64,000 bases of DNA from JAJDXW01 sp965223775 (lineage in GTDB: Bacteria > Pseudomonadota > Gammaproteobacteria > HK1), in the NCBI GenBank assembly GCA_965223775.1, contig OZ245021.1, positions 1,860,001 to 1,924,000 of the forward strand. The letters are read 5' to 3'. Shown piece by piece: positions 56,611 to 64,000 of this stretch (position 1 is the first letter of the stretch; each line of letters opens with the position of its first letter). The notes under the pieces were generated by a model. It saw nothing but the letters and a program-made list of their open reading frames with translations. It did no database searches and was not told the origin of the DNA. Both the position numbers and the translations under genes were made by a program.

Positions 56611-57068
56611 ACCGGTTGAGGGCTCGGACCGACGTTTCTGGCCAGAGCGTTGTTGTCGTTCGGCTTCCTTTGCTTGTCCAGCACCACGTGACTGAACCAC
56701 TCCAGGTAGCTCGCGATGGCGCTCAGGCGCTTGTAGTGGTGGCCGGGCGAGATGGCGTCTGAACTGCCCGGGATCCGGAGTGCTTCTTGTCTTAGGTCGG
56801 ACAGTGGTGCTTGGACACCACGGTGAGACTGGTCCGAGTCCGGGTCGACGCAGCGCTCGGGGAGGGAGACTGCACCGGTACCGCAGCTGAAAGCGAGGTA
56901 CCGCGCGCCTGACGAGCCTCGTCAACGCGTTCTTCGCTTCGCCCCCGGGGCTGGTCGTGTTCGGGTGCATCCACGTACGCGAGGCGGATTTTCGGCCGAC
57001 CGAACCTTCCGTGCTCCGATGGTCTCGCAGCCGGGTCGGTGGTTGGACATCCGCTTGACCGCACGCGC
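56611..57068. other. Decayed region with possible recombinase fragment
   Basis: Between the MFS and exonuclease-like genes. On the minus strand 56640-56765 reads SPGHHYKRLSAIASYLEWFS, which resembles the core-binding part of tyrosine recombinases, but no full gene exists. A nuclease remnant (see 56905-57001) is also here. No intact gene is supported. Confidence 0.4.
56905..57001 (-). pseudogene. Staphylococcal-nuclease-like (thermonuclease) remnant
   Basis: The minus strand reads GRPKIRLAYVDAPEHDQPRG, then after a shift of frame at a run of G it continues GEAKNALTRLVR. This matches the SNase core (RLAGIDAPE, then G-x-E-A-K-x-x-L). The piece is too short to function and the frame is broken. 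Confidence 0.55.
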
Positions 57069-57683
57069 TCACGAGGGGTCACGATCTCGGACCGGCGACC
57101 TCGACCCAGCGCGCGAATATCGCCGGGCGCTGAAATACAGCGCGGCGTGCCCGCGTGCGTCGTCGACCGGCTTGTGGGTGTGCGGCACGTCGCGGAGCAG
57201 CTCCGGCGGATAATCCGGGCGAGCCGTGAAGTACTCCATCTTCAAAGCCGCCTGAACATAGGACGGCACATCCACGCCCGCGCCGACGAAGGGACAACGA
57301 ATGCGAAAGGGGCCGCGGAAGACGGCGGCGTTGCAGAATCTCCTCAAGTACCAATCGAGCCAGATGCCGTCCATGAGCAGCGGATGGGCAGCGAGGGCGA
57401 GTTCGGGTCCGAGTCCTTCCAGCCAGTCGAGGCAGCGCGCCATACCCACGGCAGGCGGCACCGTGTCGCGCCGAACATGCGCCCACGGCTCAGGGTGCGC
57501 GCGCCACCAGCGCATCACGTTCTCCGCGCCGCAGGCGCCCTCCAGCGTCTCGAGGTTGGCTTTGAACACGCCGACTTCACGCTCGTCCTCGTCGAATGCC
57601 GGAAATCCGAGGCTGAGCATCGAGTTCTCCCCCGGCGTCGGTCCGTCGACCTCGATGTCCAGGAAGCAGTAGATGAGACCCAT
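57069..57683 (-). CDS. 3'-5' exonuclease-like (DEDDh fold) protein
   Basis: A 204-aa protein. It begins MGLIYCFLDIEVDGPTPGEN with D-x-E of ExoI, then LLMDGIWLDWYLRRF (central Asp) and HKPVDDARGHAALYF (H-x4-D, ExoIII). This fits the DnaQ-like DEDDh superfamily with an RNase H fold. The specific nucleic-acid target is unknown. The start at 57683 was chosen because the family domain begins there. It sits among mobile-element remnants but is intact. Confidence 0.72.
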   Translation of the reverse strand: MGLIYCFLDIEVDGPTPGENSMLSLGFPAFDEDEREVGVFKANLETLEGACGAENVMRWWRAHPEPWAHVRRDTVPPAVGMARCLDWLEGLGPELALAAHPLLMDGIWLDWYLRRFCNAAVFRGPFRIRCPFVGAGVDVPSYVQAALKMEYFTARPDYPPELLRDVPHTHKPVDDARGHAALYFSARRYSRAGSRSPVRDRDPS

Positions 57684-57699
57684 GCCTGTCTCCCTTTCG

Positions 57700-57908
57700 A
57701 CGTCTTCAGCCAGCGCTACGAGAACGGCGCCACCGTCGTCACCTCCAACCTGCCCTTCCGGGAATGGACCTCGGTGTTCGCCAGCGAACGCCTCACCGGC
57801 GCGCTGCTCGACCGCATCACCCACCATGTCCTCCATATTCTGGAGATGAACGGCGAGAGCTTCCGGCTCAAGCAGAGCCGGTCACGACGCCGGCGACCGT
57901 CCGCATAA
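57700..57908 (+). pseudogene. IS21-family IstB (helper ATPase) 3' remnant
   Basis: The C-terminal end of an IstB-type ATP-binding protein: SQRYENGATVVTSNLPFREW, SVFASERLTGALLDRITHHV, ILEMNGESFRLKQS, ending TAA. The Walker A half and all of istA are absent, so only the tail of an IS21-type insertion sequence remains. Confidence 0.78.
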
Positions 57909-58157
57909 CCCCCGCTTGCCCCCCGTGGGCCCACAGGCCCCTCCCACGCGCGGGCCAACGCCAGCCGCGCGCAGGGCGCGTCGCCCCGCGCGCGGGTCTT
58001 TCCCATGGACTACGGGGACAAGCTGCCACCGAGCCCCTTCCTCCCGGATCCGGTGCGCTGCGAGCCAAGCATCGCCGTCGAGGCGGATGTACTTGCGCTC
58101 GGTCCGGTCGAAGCCTGGAATGTCTTCCCACTCGGAGCGAGGGGTGGTCTTTCGCAT
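57882..58157 (-). CDS. Small hypothetical protein
   Basis: A 91-codon frame preceded by GAGAGGA. The first half (MRKTTPRSEWEDIPGFDRTE, KYIRLDGDAWLAAHRIREEG) has balanced composition and looks like coding sequence. The second half is Arg/Gly-rich and overlaps the IstB remnant, so the end may be altered by that insertion. No family is recognised. Confidence 0.45.
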   Translation of the reverse strand: MRKTTPRSEWEDIPGFDRTERKYIRLDGDAWLAAHRIREEGARWQLVPVVHGKDPRAGRRALRAAGVGPRVGGACGPTGGKRGLCGRSPAS

Positions 58158-58659
58158 CGTTCGGTCCTCTCATCCTTCTCGCGCCTGCCGTCGTGCCCTT
58201 GAGACCTTGGCGCTCGTTCTTGGCGGCAGTCGAGTTTACTCATGAATTTCCGTCGCGGGGCAGTACCTGAGAGGAGCCGCGAGACGAGGCGCCGCGCAGA
58301 GGGTCTCAGGGCGCACCCAGCGCACCTCTTGACCGCCCGCTGCCGTAGCTAGCCTCGCAGTGTGGCCTGTCACCGACCTTGGATGAACGAGTGCCAAGTT
58401 TAACTCACCGGGCGTTGCGTGACGCTCCGAGTCGAGGTTCCGGCTTGTCATCTGTCAATGAGAAAGGCAGCACCTGGAAGACTCCGGGTGCTGCCTTTGC
58501 GCCGCTTGCGTTCACCTCTTGCCGGTCAAATGCGACACTTTTCGGTGGTGGATCCTAGACCGGAAAGGTCGCCTGAATTTGCACATTCGGGATTCGGTCG
58601 TTATTCCAACCGAAACAGGGTGTTAGCCCTCAAACGCTACAAAATCAGGCTTGGTGAAC
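58158..58659. other. Gene-free stretch left of ssb
   Basis: About 500 bases with no supported gene. Besides the hairpin at 58463-58498 it holds CAAATGCGACACTTTTCGGT at 58528-58547, of a type seen near the ends of IS21-like elements. That link is only suggestive. Confidence 0.45.
58463..58498. terminator. Perfect hairpin, possible bidirectional terminator
   Basis: AAAGGCAGCACC pairs fully with GGTGCTGCCTTT around a 12-nt loop. Short A and T runs at the base could let it end transcription in either direction. It lies in the gene-free stretch left of ssb. Confidence 0.55.
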
Positions 58660-59139
58660 TCAGAACGGAATGTCGTCGTCGATGTCGGGGTCGTTCCCGC
58701 CCGCCGGTTGCGTGGAAGCCCGACCGGGTGCCCCTCCCTCGGAAGGTTGCTCCGGCGGCCCGGCGGACTGGTTCCAGTCGTCCCCGTCGCCTCCCGCGCC
58801 CCCGCGCCCGCCCAGCATCTGGAGTTCGTTCGCGACGATCTCGGTGGTGTAGCGATCCTGTCCGTCCTGTCCCTGCCACTTCCGGGTCTGGATCCGGCCT
58901 TCGATATAGACCTGCGAACCCTTGCGCAGGTATTGCTCCGCGACCTCGGCCAAGCGGCTGAACAGCACCACCCGGTGCCATTCCGTCCGCTCGCGCCGCT
59001 CGTTGGACTGGCGGTCGGTCCAGCTCTCGTTGGTCGCGATGCGCAGATTGGTGATGGCGCCGCCGCTCGCGCTGTAGCGGGTTTCGGGATCGGCCCCGAG
59101 ATTGCCGACGAGAATGACCTTGTTGACGCCTCGTGCCAT
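58660..59139 (-). CDS. ssb: Single-stranded DNA-binding protein
   Basis: 159 aa. The N-terminal OB fold is clear (MARGVNKVILVGNLGADPET, TEWHRVVLFSRLAEVAEQYL, KGSQVYIEGRIQTRKWQ). A Gly/Pro-rich linker and the acidic tip DIDDDIPF, which recruits partner proteins, follow. It is divergent from uvrA, as in E. coli. I see no canonical LexA box (CTGT-N8-ACAG) in the 222-bp intergenic region. Confidence 0.97.
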   Translation of the reverse strand: MARGVNKVILVGNLGADPETRYSASGGAITNLRIATNESWTDRQSNERRERTEWHRVVLFSRLAEVAEQYLRKGSQVYIEGRIQTRKWQGQDGQDRYTTEIVANELQMLGGRGGAGGDGDDWNQSAGPPEQPSEGGAPGRASTQPAGGNDPDIDDDIPF

Positions 59140-59361
59140 GCTTCGCTGCTCCAAGTCAAGAAAACGGCTGACCGCCCGTGCCCGCCCCTCCCCGGCGGCG
59201 CCGGCCGCTGGCGTCATTGTGCCCCCCCCCCTGCCAAATTGCATCCGGACGAGGAGAGATCGGGCAAGAATCCCCTTGGAGACGAGTCGATATCCTACGC
59301 GGTACCGCCGTTGTGGCGCATCGACTAGACTCAGTCGTTTGGATTCGAGCCTCTTCGCTTC

Positions 59362-62268
59362 ATGCACGGCGTACAGTTTCTCCCCGCCGCCGAGCGCTCG
59401 GGCGCGGGGGCGATCAGCATCCGCGGTGCGCGGACCCACAACCTCAGGAATGTCGATGTCGACATTCCCCGCGACCGCCTCGTGGTGATCACGGGGCTCT
59501 CCGGGTCCGGCAAGTCGACCCTCGCCTTCGACACGATCTACGCCGAGGGACAGCGCCGGTACGTGGAATCCCTGTCCGCCTACGCGCGCCAGTTCCTCTC
59601 GGTGATGGAGAAGCCGGATGTCGATCACATCGAGGGGCTCTCGCCCGCCATCGCCATCGAGCAGCCTGCCGGTTCCAGCAACCCCCGCTCGACGGTCGGC
59701 ACCGTAACCGAGATCCATGACTACCTGCGGCTGCTGTTCGCACGGGTCGGCGAACCCCGCTGCCTCGAACACGACGTCGTGCTCGAGTCGCAGACGGTGA
59801 GCCAGATGGTCGACGCGGTCCTCGCCCGGCCGCCCGGCGAGCGCCTCATGTTGCTGGCTCCGCTGGTGCGGCGTCGCAAGGGGGAGCACCACGAGGTCTT
59901 CGAATCGCTGCGCTCCGGCGGCTTCGTGCGGGCGCGGGTGGACGGTCGGGTCGTCGATCTCGATCCGCCGCCCCGGTTGGACGGGGCCGTCCATCACGAC
60001 CTGGACGCGGTCGTGGACCGGTTTCGGGTGCGTCCGGACCTCGGGCCGCGGCTCGCCGAGTCGTTCGAGACCGCCCTCGCGCTCGCGGATGGCCGTGCGG
60101 TGGTGGCCGCGATCGCCGCCGAGGGCGGCAGCACCGGCGAGGACCATGTCTTCTCGGTCCGATTCGCCTGCCCCGAGTGCGGCTACTCGATCCCGGAGCT
60201 CGAGCCACGGCTGTTCTCGTTCAACAGCCCGGCCGGCGCGTGTCCCGCGTGCGACGGCCTCGGGCGGCAGTCCTATTTCGATCCGGAACGCGTCGTGTCG
60301 CGCCCGGAGGTCAGCCTGCCGGGCGGAGCGGTGCGGGGTTGGGACCGGAGCAACGCCTACTACCTCGGGCTCCTCCAGTCCCTTGCCGCGCACTACCGCT
60401 TCGACCTCGACCTTGCGTTCCGCGATCTGCCGCCCCATGTCCGCGAGACCGTGCTCAACGGCAGCGGCGGCGAGCCGATCGAGGTCCGATACGGCCGCCG
60501 CCACCGCCAAGTCCGCCCGTTCGAAGGCATCATTCCGAACATGGAACGGCGCTACCGGGAGACGGAGTCGGTGCACGTGCGCGAGGAGCTCGCCCGCTAC
60601 ATGAGCTCGCGGCCCTGCCCGGACTGCGGCGGCCGGCGGCTCAACCGGCACGCTCGCTCGGTGTGGGTGGCGGGGAGCGATCTTCCCGGACTCGAACGCC
60701 TGCCGGTCGCCGATCTGCGCCGTTTCCTCGGGGCCGCGTCCTTCGACGGTTACCGCGGGGAGATCGCGGGCCGGCTCGTGCACGAGATCGTCCAGCGGCT
60801 CGACTTTCTCATCGACGTGGGTCTCGACTACCTCTCGCTCGATCGAGCCGCCGACACGCTGTCGGGTGGGGAGGGGCGGCGAATCCGGCTCGCGAGCCAG
60901 ATCGGAGCCGGGCTCGTCGGCGTGATGTACATCCTGGACGAGCCCTCCATCGGCCTGCACCAGCGCGACAATCGCCGACTCCTCGACTCCCTGGTGCGGC
61001 TCCGCGACCTCGGAAATACGGTCATCGTGGTCGAGCACGACGAGGGCGCGATCCGCGAGGCGGACTGCATCATCGACATGGGGCCGGGGCCGGGCGTGCA
61101 CGGCGGGGAGGTGGTGGCCCAAGGCACGGTGGGAGACATCATGGCGGAGCCCGCGTCGATTACCGGCCGGTATCTCGCGGGCCGGCTCCAGGTCTCCGAA
61201 CCACGCCCGCGCCGTTCGCCGGCCGGCTGGATTCGGGTCGAGGGGGCCTCGGCGAACAACCTGCGGTCGGTGGACGCCGCGTTCCCGCTGTCCGTCATGA
61301 CGTGCGTGACCGGCGTTTCGGGCTCCGGCAAGTCGAGCCTGGTGCACGACACCCTGTACCGCGCCCTGTCGGGCTCCGCCGGCCGGAGGCCGGGTCCGGA
61401 CGGCCCCGCGCGGCTCGTCGGCGCCGAGCATATCGACAAGGTGGTCAACATCGACCAGAGCCCTATCGGCCGAACCCCGCGCTCGAATCCGGCGACCTAC
61501 GCCGGGCTCTTCACCCCCATCCGGGAGCTGTTCGCGGCCACTCCGGAGGCCCGCGCCCGTGGTTATGCCCCCGGGCGTTTCAGCTTCAACGTGCCGGGCG
61601 GGCGGTGCGAGGCATGCCGCGGGGACGGGGTGGTCCGGGTGGAGATGCACTTTCTTCCGGACGTGTACGTACGCTGCGACGTGTGCCAGGGCCGTCGCTA
61701 CGACCGGGAAACGCTCGGCGTGCGCTATCGCGGAAAGACCGTGCACGAGGTGCTGGGCATGACGGCGGCAGAGGCGCGCGCCTTCTTCGATCCGATCCCC
61801 GCGGTGGCGCGCCGGCTCCAGACCCTGATCGAAGTCGGGCTCGGATACATCGGGCTCGGACAGAGCGCGACCACCCTGTCCGGCGGCGAGGCCCAGCGCA
61901 TGAAGATCGCCCGCGAGCTGTCCCGGCGCGAGAGCGGGCGCACCCTGTACGTTCTCGACGAGCCGACGACAGGCCTCCACTTCCACGACGTGCGGCAGTT
62001 GCTCAGGGTGCTCGACCGTCTCGTGAACCGCGGCAACACGGTGGTCGTGATCGAGCACAACCTCGACATGATCCGGGCCGCCGACTGGATAGTCGATCTC
62101 GGTCCGGAGGGCGGCCGGGGCGGCGGTCGGATCGTCGCCGCCGGGACTCCCGAGGCGGTGGCGGAAGCGCCGGGGTCGCACACCGGCCGTTCGCTTGCCC
62201 GGATGATCCCGGCGTGGCGGCCTGGGGCGGAACGAGAGGAATCTCCAGAGGAGTCCGTACGGGCATGA
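59362..62268 (+). CDS. uvrA: Excinuclease ABC subunit A
   Basis: The damage-sensing ATPase of nucleotide excision repair. The length is 968 aa. There are two ABC modules: Walker A GLSGSGKST near residue 46 and GVSGSGKSS in the second half, signatures LSGGEGRRIRLA and LSGGEAQRMKIA, and zinc-binding CxxC pairs (CPECGYS with CPACDGLG, and CEACRGDG with CDVCQGRRY). No strong ribosome-binding site precedes ATG 59362. The stop overlaps the ATG of the kinase gene (ATGA). Confidence 0.97.
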   Translation: MHGVQFLPAAERSGAGAISIRGARTHNLRNVDVDIPRDRLVVITGLSGSGKSTLAFDTIYAEGQRRYVESLSAYARQFLSVMEKPDVDHIEGLSPAIAIEQPAGSSNPRSTVGTVTEIHDYLRLLFARVGEPRCLEHDVVLESQTVSQMVDAVLARPPGERLMLLAPLVRRRKGEHHEVFESLRSGGFVRARVDGRVVDLDPPPRLDGAVHHDLDAVVDRFRVRPDLGPRLAESFETALALADGRAVVAAIAAEGGSTGEDHVFSVRFACPECGYSIPELEPRLFSFNSPAGACPACDGLGRQSYFDPERVVSRPEVSLPGGAVRGWDRSNAYYLGLLQSLAAHYRFDLDLAFRDLPPHVRETVLNGSGGEPIEVRYGRRHRQVRPFEGIIPNMERRYRETESVHVREELARYMSSRPCPDCGGRRLNRHARSVWVAGSDLPGLERLPVADLRRFLGAASFDGYRGEIAGRLVHEIVQRLDFLIDVGLDYLSLDRAADTLSGGEGRRIRLASQIGAGLVGVMYILDEPSIGLHQRDNRRLLDSLVRLRDLGNTVIVVEHDEGAIREADCIIDMGPGPGVHGGEVVAQGTVGDIMAEPASITGRYLAGRLQVSEPRPRRSPAGWIRVEGASANNLRSVDAAFPLSVMTCVTGVSGSGKSSLVHDTLYRALSGSAGRRPGPDGPARLVGAEHIDKVVNIDQSPIGRTPRSNPATYAGLFTPIRELFAATPEARARGYAPGRFSFNVPGGRCEACRGDGVVRVEMHFLPDVYVRCDVCQGRRYDRETLGVRYRGKTVHEVLGMTAAEARAFFDPIPAVARRLQTLIEVGLGYIGLGQSATTLSGGEAQRMKIARELSRRESGRTLYVLDEPTTGLHFHDVRQLLRVLDRLVNRGNTVVVIEHNLDMIRAADWIVDLGPEGGRGGGRIVAAGTPEAVAEAPGSHTGRSLARMIPAWRPGAEREESPEESVRA

Positions 62269-63197
62269 CTGCGCTCATCTGCGGATCGGTGGCCTTCGAC
62301 ACCATCATGAAGTTTCCGGAGCGGTTCCGGGACCACCTCCTGTCCGACCGGATGGAGGTCATCAGCGTGTGTTTCACGGTGCCGGAGATGCGGCGCGAGT
62401 TCGGAGGATGCGCGGGGAATGTCGCCTACACCCTGAAGCTCCTGGGTGGCGACCCGCTGCCGATGGCCGCCGTCGGCCACGACTTCGGTCCGTACGCGTC
62501 GTGGATGGACCGCAACCGCATCGAGCGCCGGTTCGTGACCGAGGTGGACGCGTTTACCGCCCAGGCGTTCATCACCACCGACCCCGAGGGCAACCAGATC
62601 ACGACGTTCCATCCCGGCGCGATGGATCATGCCGACGTCAACTCGGTGAAGGATGCGGGCGGCGTCCGCATCGGGATCGTGACCCCGGACGGCCGGGACG
62701 CGATGGTGCGCCACGCGGCCGAGTTCGCCGAGCTCGGCATCCCCTTCATCTTCGATCCCGGTCAGCAGATGCACCAGTTCGGGCCGGATGCTCTCGTGCG
62801 CTTCCTCGACCGGACCACCTGGCTTACCGTGAATACCTACGAGTGGAGTCTGCTCCAGGAGCGGTCCGGCCTGGATTCGGATGACATCGTGCGCCGGGTC
62901 GAAGCAGCGATCGTGACCCGGGGGGCGGAAGGCTCGACGGTGCTCGTACGCGGACGGGAGGCTCTGGACATCCCCGCGGTGGCGGCTCCGCTGGCGGTGG
63001 ATCCGACCGGGTGCGGCGACGCGTATCGGGCGGGACTGCTGCTTGGTCTCGAAGCCGGCTACGATTGGGAGACGACGGGCCGGATCGCGTCGCTCGCGGG
63101 CGCGATCAAGGTCGCGTACCCCGGGTGCCAGAACCACCGCTTCGACCCGGAGGAGTTCGCCGCCCGATTCCGCGCGGAGTTCGGCTACTCGTTCTGA
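62265..63197 (+). CDS. PfkB-family carbohydrate/nucleoside kinase
   Basis: A 310-aa ribokinase-like enzyme, resembling adenosine kinase-type members. It begins ALICGSVAFDTIMKFPERF, has the glycine pair FGGCAGNVAYTLKLLGG, and ends with the anion-hole/catalytic motif VDPTGCGDAYRAGLLLG (Asp base). The substrate is not certain. It is translationally coupled to uvrA through ATGA overlap, an unusual partner that may be only positional. Confidence 0.9.
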   Translation: MTALICGSVAFDTIMKFPERFRDHLLSDRMEVISVCFTVPEMRREFGGCAGNVAYTLKLLGGDPLPMAAVGHDFGPYASWMDRNRIERRFVTEVDAFTAQAFITTDPEGNQITTFHPGAMDHADVNSVKDAGGVRIGIVTPDGRDAMVRHAAEFAELGIPFIFDPGQQMHQFGPDALVRFLDRTTWLTVNTYEWSLLQERSGLDSDDIVRRVEAAIVTRGAEGSTVLVRGREALDIPAVAAPLAVDPTGCGDAYRAGLLLGLEAGYDWETTGRIASLAGAIKVAYPGCQNHRFDPEEFAARFRAEFGYSF

Positions 63198-63270
63198 CCG
63201 CGGATCGAGGCGAAGTTGCCGTCTTTCGCCCCCGGTCCGTCGGCGTCTCCGTCACCGCCGGCCGTGCCGC

Positions 63271-64000
63271 TCAGGCGAACTCGACGAAGAACGCCCGGAG
63301 ATAGCTGGTCTCGGGGAGGGCGGGGTGCACGGGGTGGTCGCGGTCCTGCCCGCCTTCGGCCACCACCCGCGGGTGCAGGCCGAACGGATGAGAGACGCGC
63401 GCGATGATCTCAAGGTGCTTCGTCCGCTCGAGGTGAGCCGAGCAAGAGGCCGAGACGAGCCACCCCCCGGGAGCGAGGAGCTGCACCGCGAGGCCGTTCG
63501 TCCGCCGGTAGGCCTCGAACCCCTTCGTCCGATCCTTGCGCCGGCGGATGAAGGCCGGCGGATCGAGCACCACGACGTCGAACCGCTCGCCGGCCGACCG
63601 CAGCGCCTTGAGCGCCCGCACCGCGTCCGACCGCTCGGCGTGCACCCGGTCCGCGACCCCGTTGCGGTCGGCGTTGCGCATCACGAGCTCGATCGCGTTG
63701 GCCGACGAGTCGATGCAGTGCACCTCGCTCGCTCCGCCGAGAGCGCACTGGATGCCCCACGCACCGGTGTAGGAGTAGAGATCCAGCACCCGCCTGCCTG
63801 CCACCCGGGAGGCGAGCCGGGCCCGGTTCGAACGGTGGTCGTAGTACCAGCCGGTCTTCTGACCCGTGAGCGGCGCGGCTTCGAAGACGCCCCCGCCTTC
63901 CTCCACGGTGATCGTGTCTCCGATCGCGTCCCCGATGATCTCCGTGCTCGCCTCGAGGCCTTCAAGCGCGCGAGCCGGCGTGTCGTTGCGAAGCACGACG
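63271..64000 (-). CDS. RlmI-like 23S rRNA (cytosine-C5) methyltransferase (3' part)
   Basis: A class I SAM methyltransferase, cut by the window edge; the gene continues beyond 64000. The visible part has GQKTGWYYDHRSNRARLA, motif I RVLDLYSYTGAWGIQCA, the acidic VHCIDSSANAIEL, and the catalytic VVLDPPAFIRRRKDR. The order and motifs match RlmI/RlmK, which methylates C1962 of 23S rRNA. It converges with the kinase gene. Confidence 0.9.
   Translation of the reverse strand, partial: VVLRNDTPARALEGLEASTEIIGDAIGDTITVEEGGGVFEAAPLTGQKTGWYYDHRSNRARLASRVAGRRVLDLYSYTGAWGIQCALGGASEVHCIDSSANAIELVMRNADRNGVADRVHAERSDAVRALKALRSAGERFDVVVLDPPAFIRRRKDRTKGFEAYRRTNGLAVQLLAPGGWLVSASCSAHLERTKHLEIIARVSHPFGLHPRVVAEGGQDRDHPVHPALPETSYLRAFFVEFA

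Noticed and set aside
59140..59361. LexA-controlled ssb/uvrA intergenic region
   Set aside because: No CTGT-N8-ACAG site is visible, although the divergent arrangement resembles E. coli.
58660..62181. Open frame of more than 1000 codons antisense to uvrA
   Set aside because: Only its last 159 codons (ssb) are a real gene; the rest mirrors uvrA.

Overview
The window is a 64-kb, GC-rich bacterial chromosome segment. Gene content and order point to a gammaproteobacterium: atpG-atpD-atpC followed by glmU and glmS, anmK next to an M23 peptidase and an rRNA operon, an rRNA operon followed by birA and a SPOR protein, yicC-gmk-rpoZ-spoT, rph-rdgB, rplM-rpsI, and divergent ssb/uvrA. TRAP transport, methylated-glycine oxidation and creatininase genes suggest an aerobic, probably marine or host-associated heterotroph. 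The species cannot be named from the sequence alone.

Layout. 1-5.7 kb: end of the ATP synthase operon and amino-sugar synthesis (glmU, glmS). 5.7-10.4 kb: thiE, rubredoxin, two A-type Fe-S carriers, an ATP-grasp enzyme, an YggX-like protein and anmK. 10.4-18 kb: M23 endopeptidase, then a complete rRNA operon (promoter, boxA, 16S, tRNA-Ile, tRNA-Ala, 23S, 5S, terminator) with clear RNase III processing stems. 18-25.1 kb: YdcH-like protein, AlaX editing protein, a palindromic element, a J-domain/VWA pair, acs, a hydrolase, birA, a SPOR protein and tRNA-Thr. 25.1-28.3 kb: an accessory insert with an LLM oxidoreductase and a two-domain AhpD-like gene interrupted by an in-frame TGA. 28.3-34 kb: CCA-adding enzyme, molybdopterin oxidoreductase, GNAT and an aminotransferase. 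34.1-40.9 kb: ubiA, spoT, rpoZ, gmk, yicC, rph and rdgB. 41-49.7 kb: TRAP transporter, dimethylglycine-dehydrogenase-like enzyme, DUF1028 protein, peroxiredoxin, RidA and a broken M24 peptidase. 49.8-53 kb: tRNA-Gln, rpsI, rplM, coq7, DUF1820 and creatininase. 53-58.6 kb: a decayed accessory stretch with remnants of SRAP, sugar-permease, nuclease and IS21 genes around a VOC protein, an MFS transporter and an exonuclease-like gene. 58.6-64 kb: ssb, uvrA, a PfkB kinase and the start of an RlmI-like methyltransferase.

The strongest discovery candidate is at 27077-28162. Its frame is open on both sides of a TGA at 27818-27820. That TGA sits exactly where the second cysteine of the AhpD CxxC site belongs, giving C-F-Y-U-T-T-S-H with the catalytic-type histidine at +4. 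An 8-bp hairpin with a GTG loop lies 25 nt downstream, which fits a bacterial SECIS element. I read it as a 361-residue selenoprotein with two CMD/AhpD domains. None of the selenocysteine machinery genes lies in this window.
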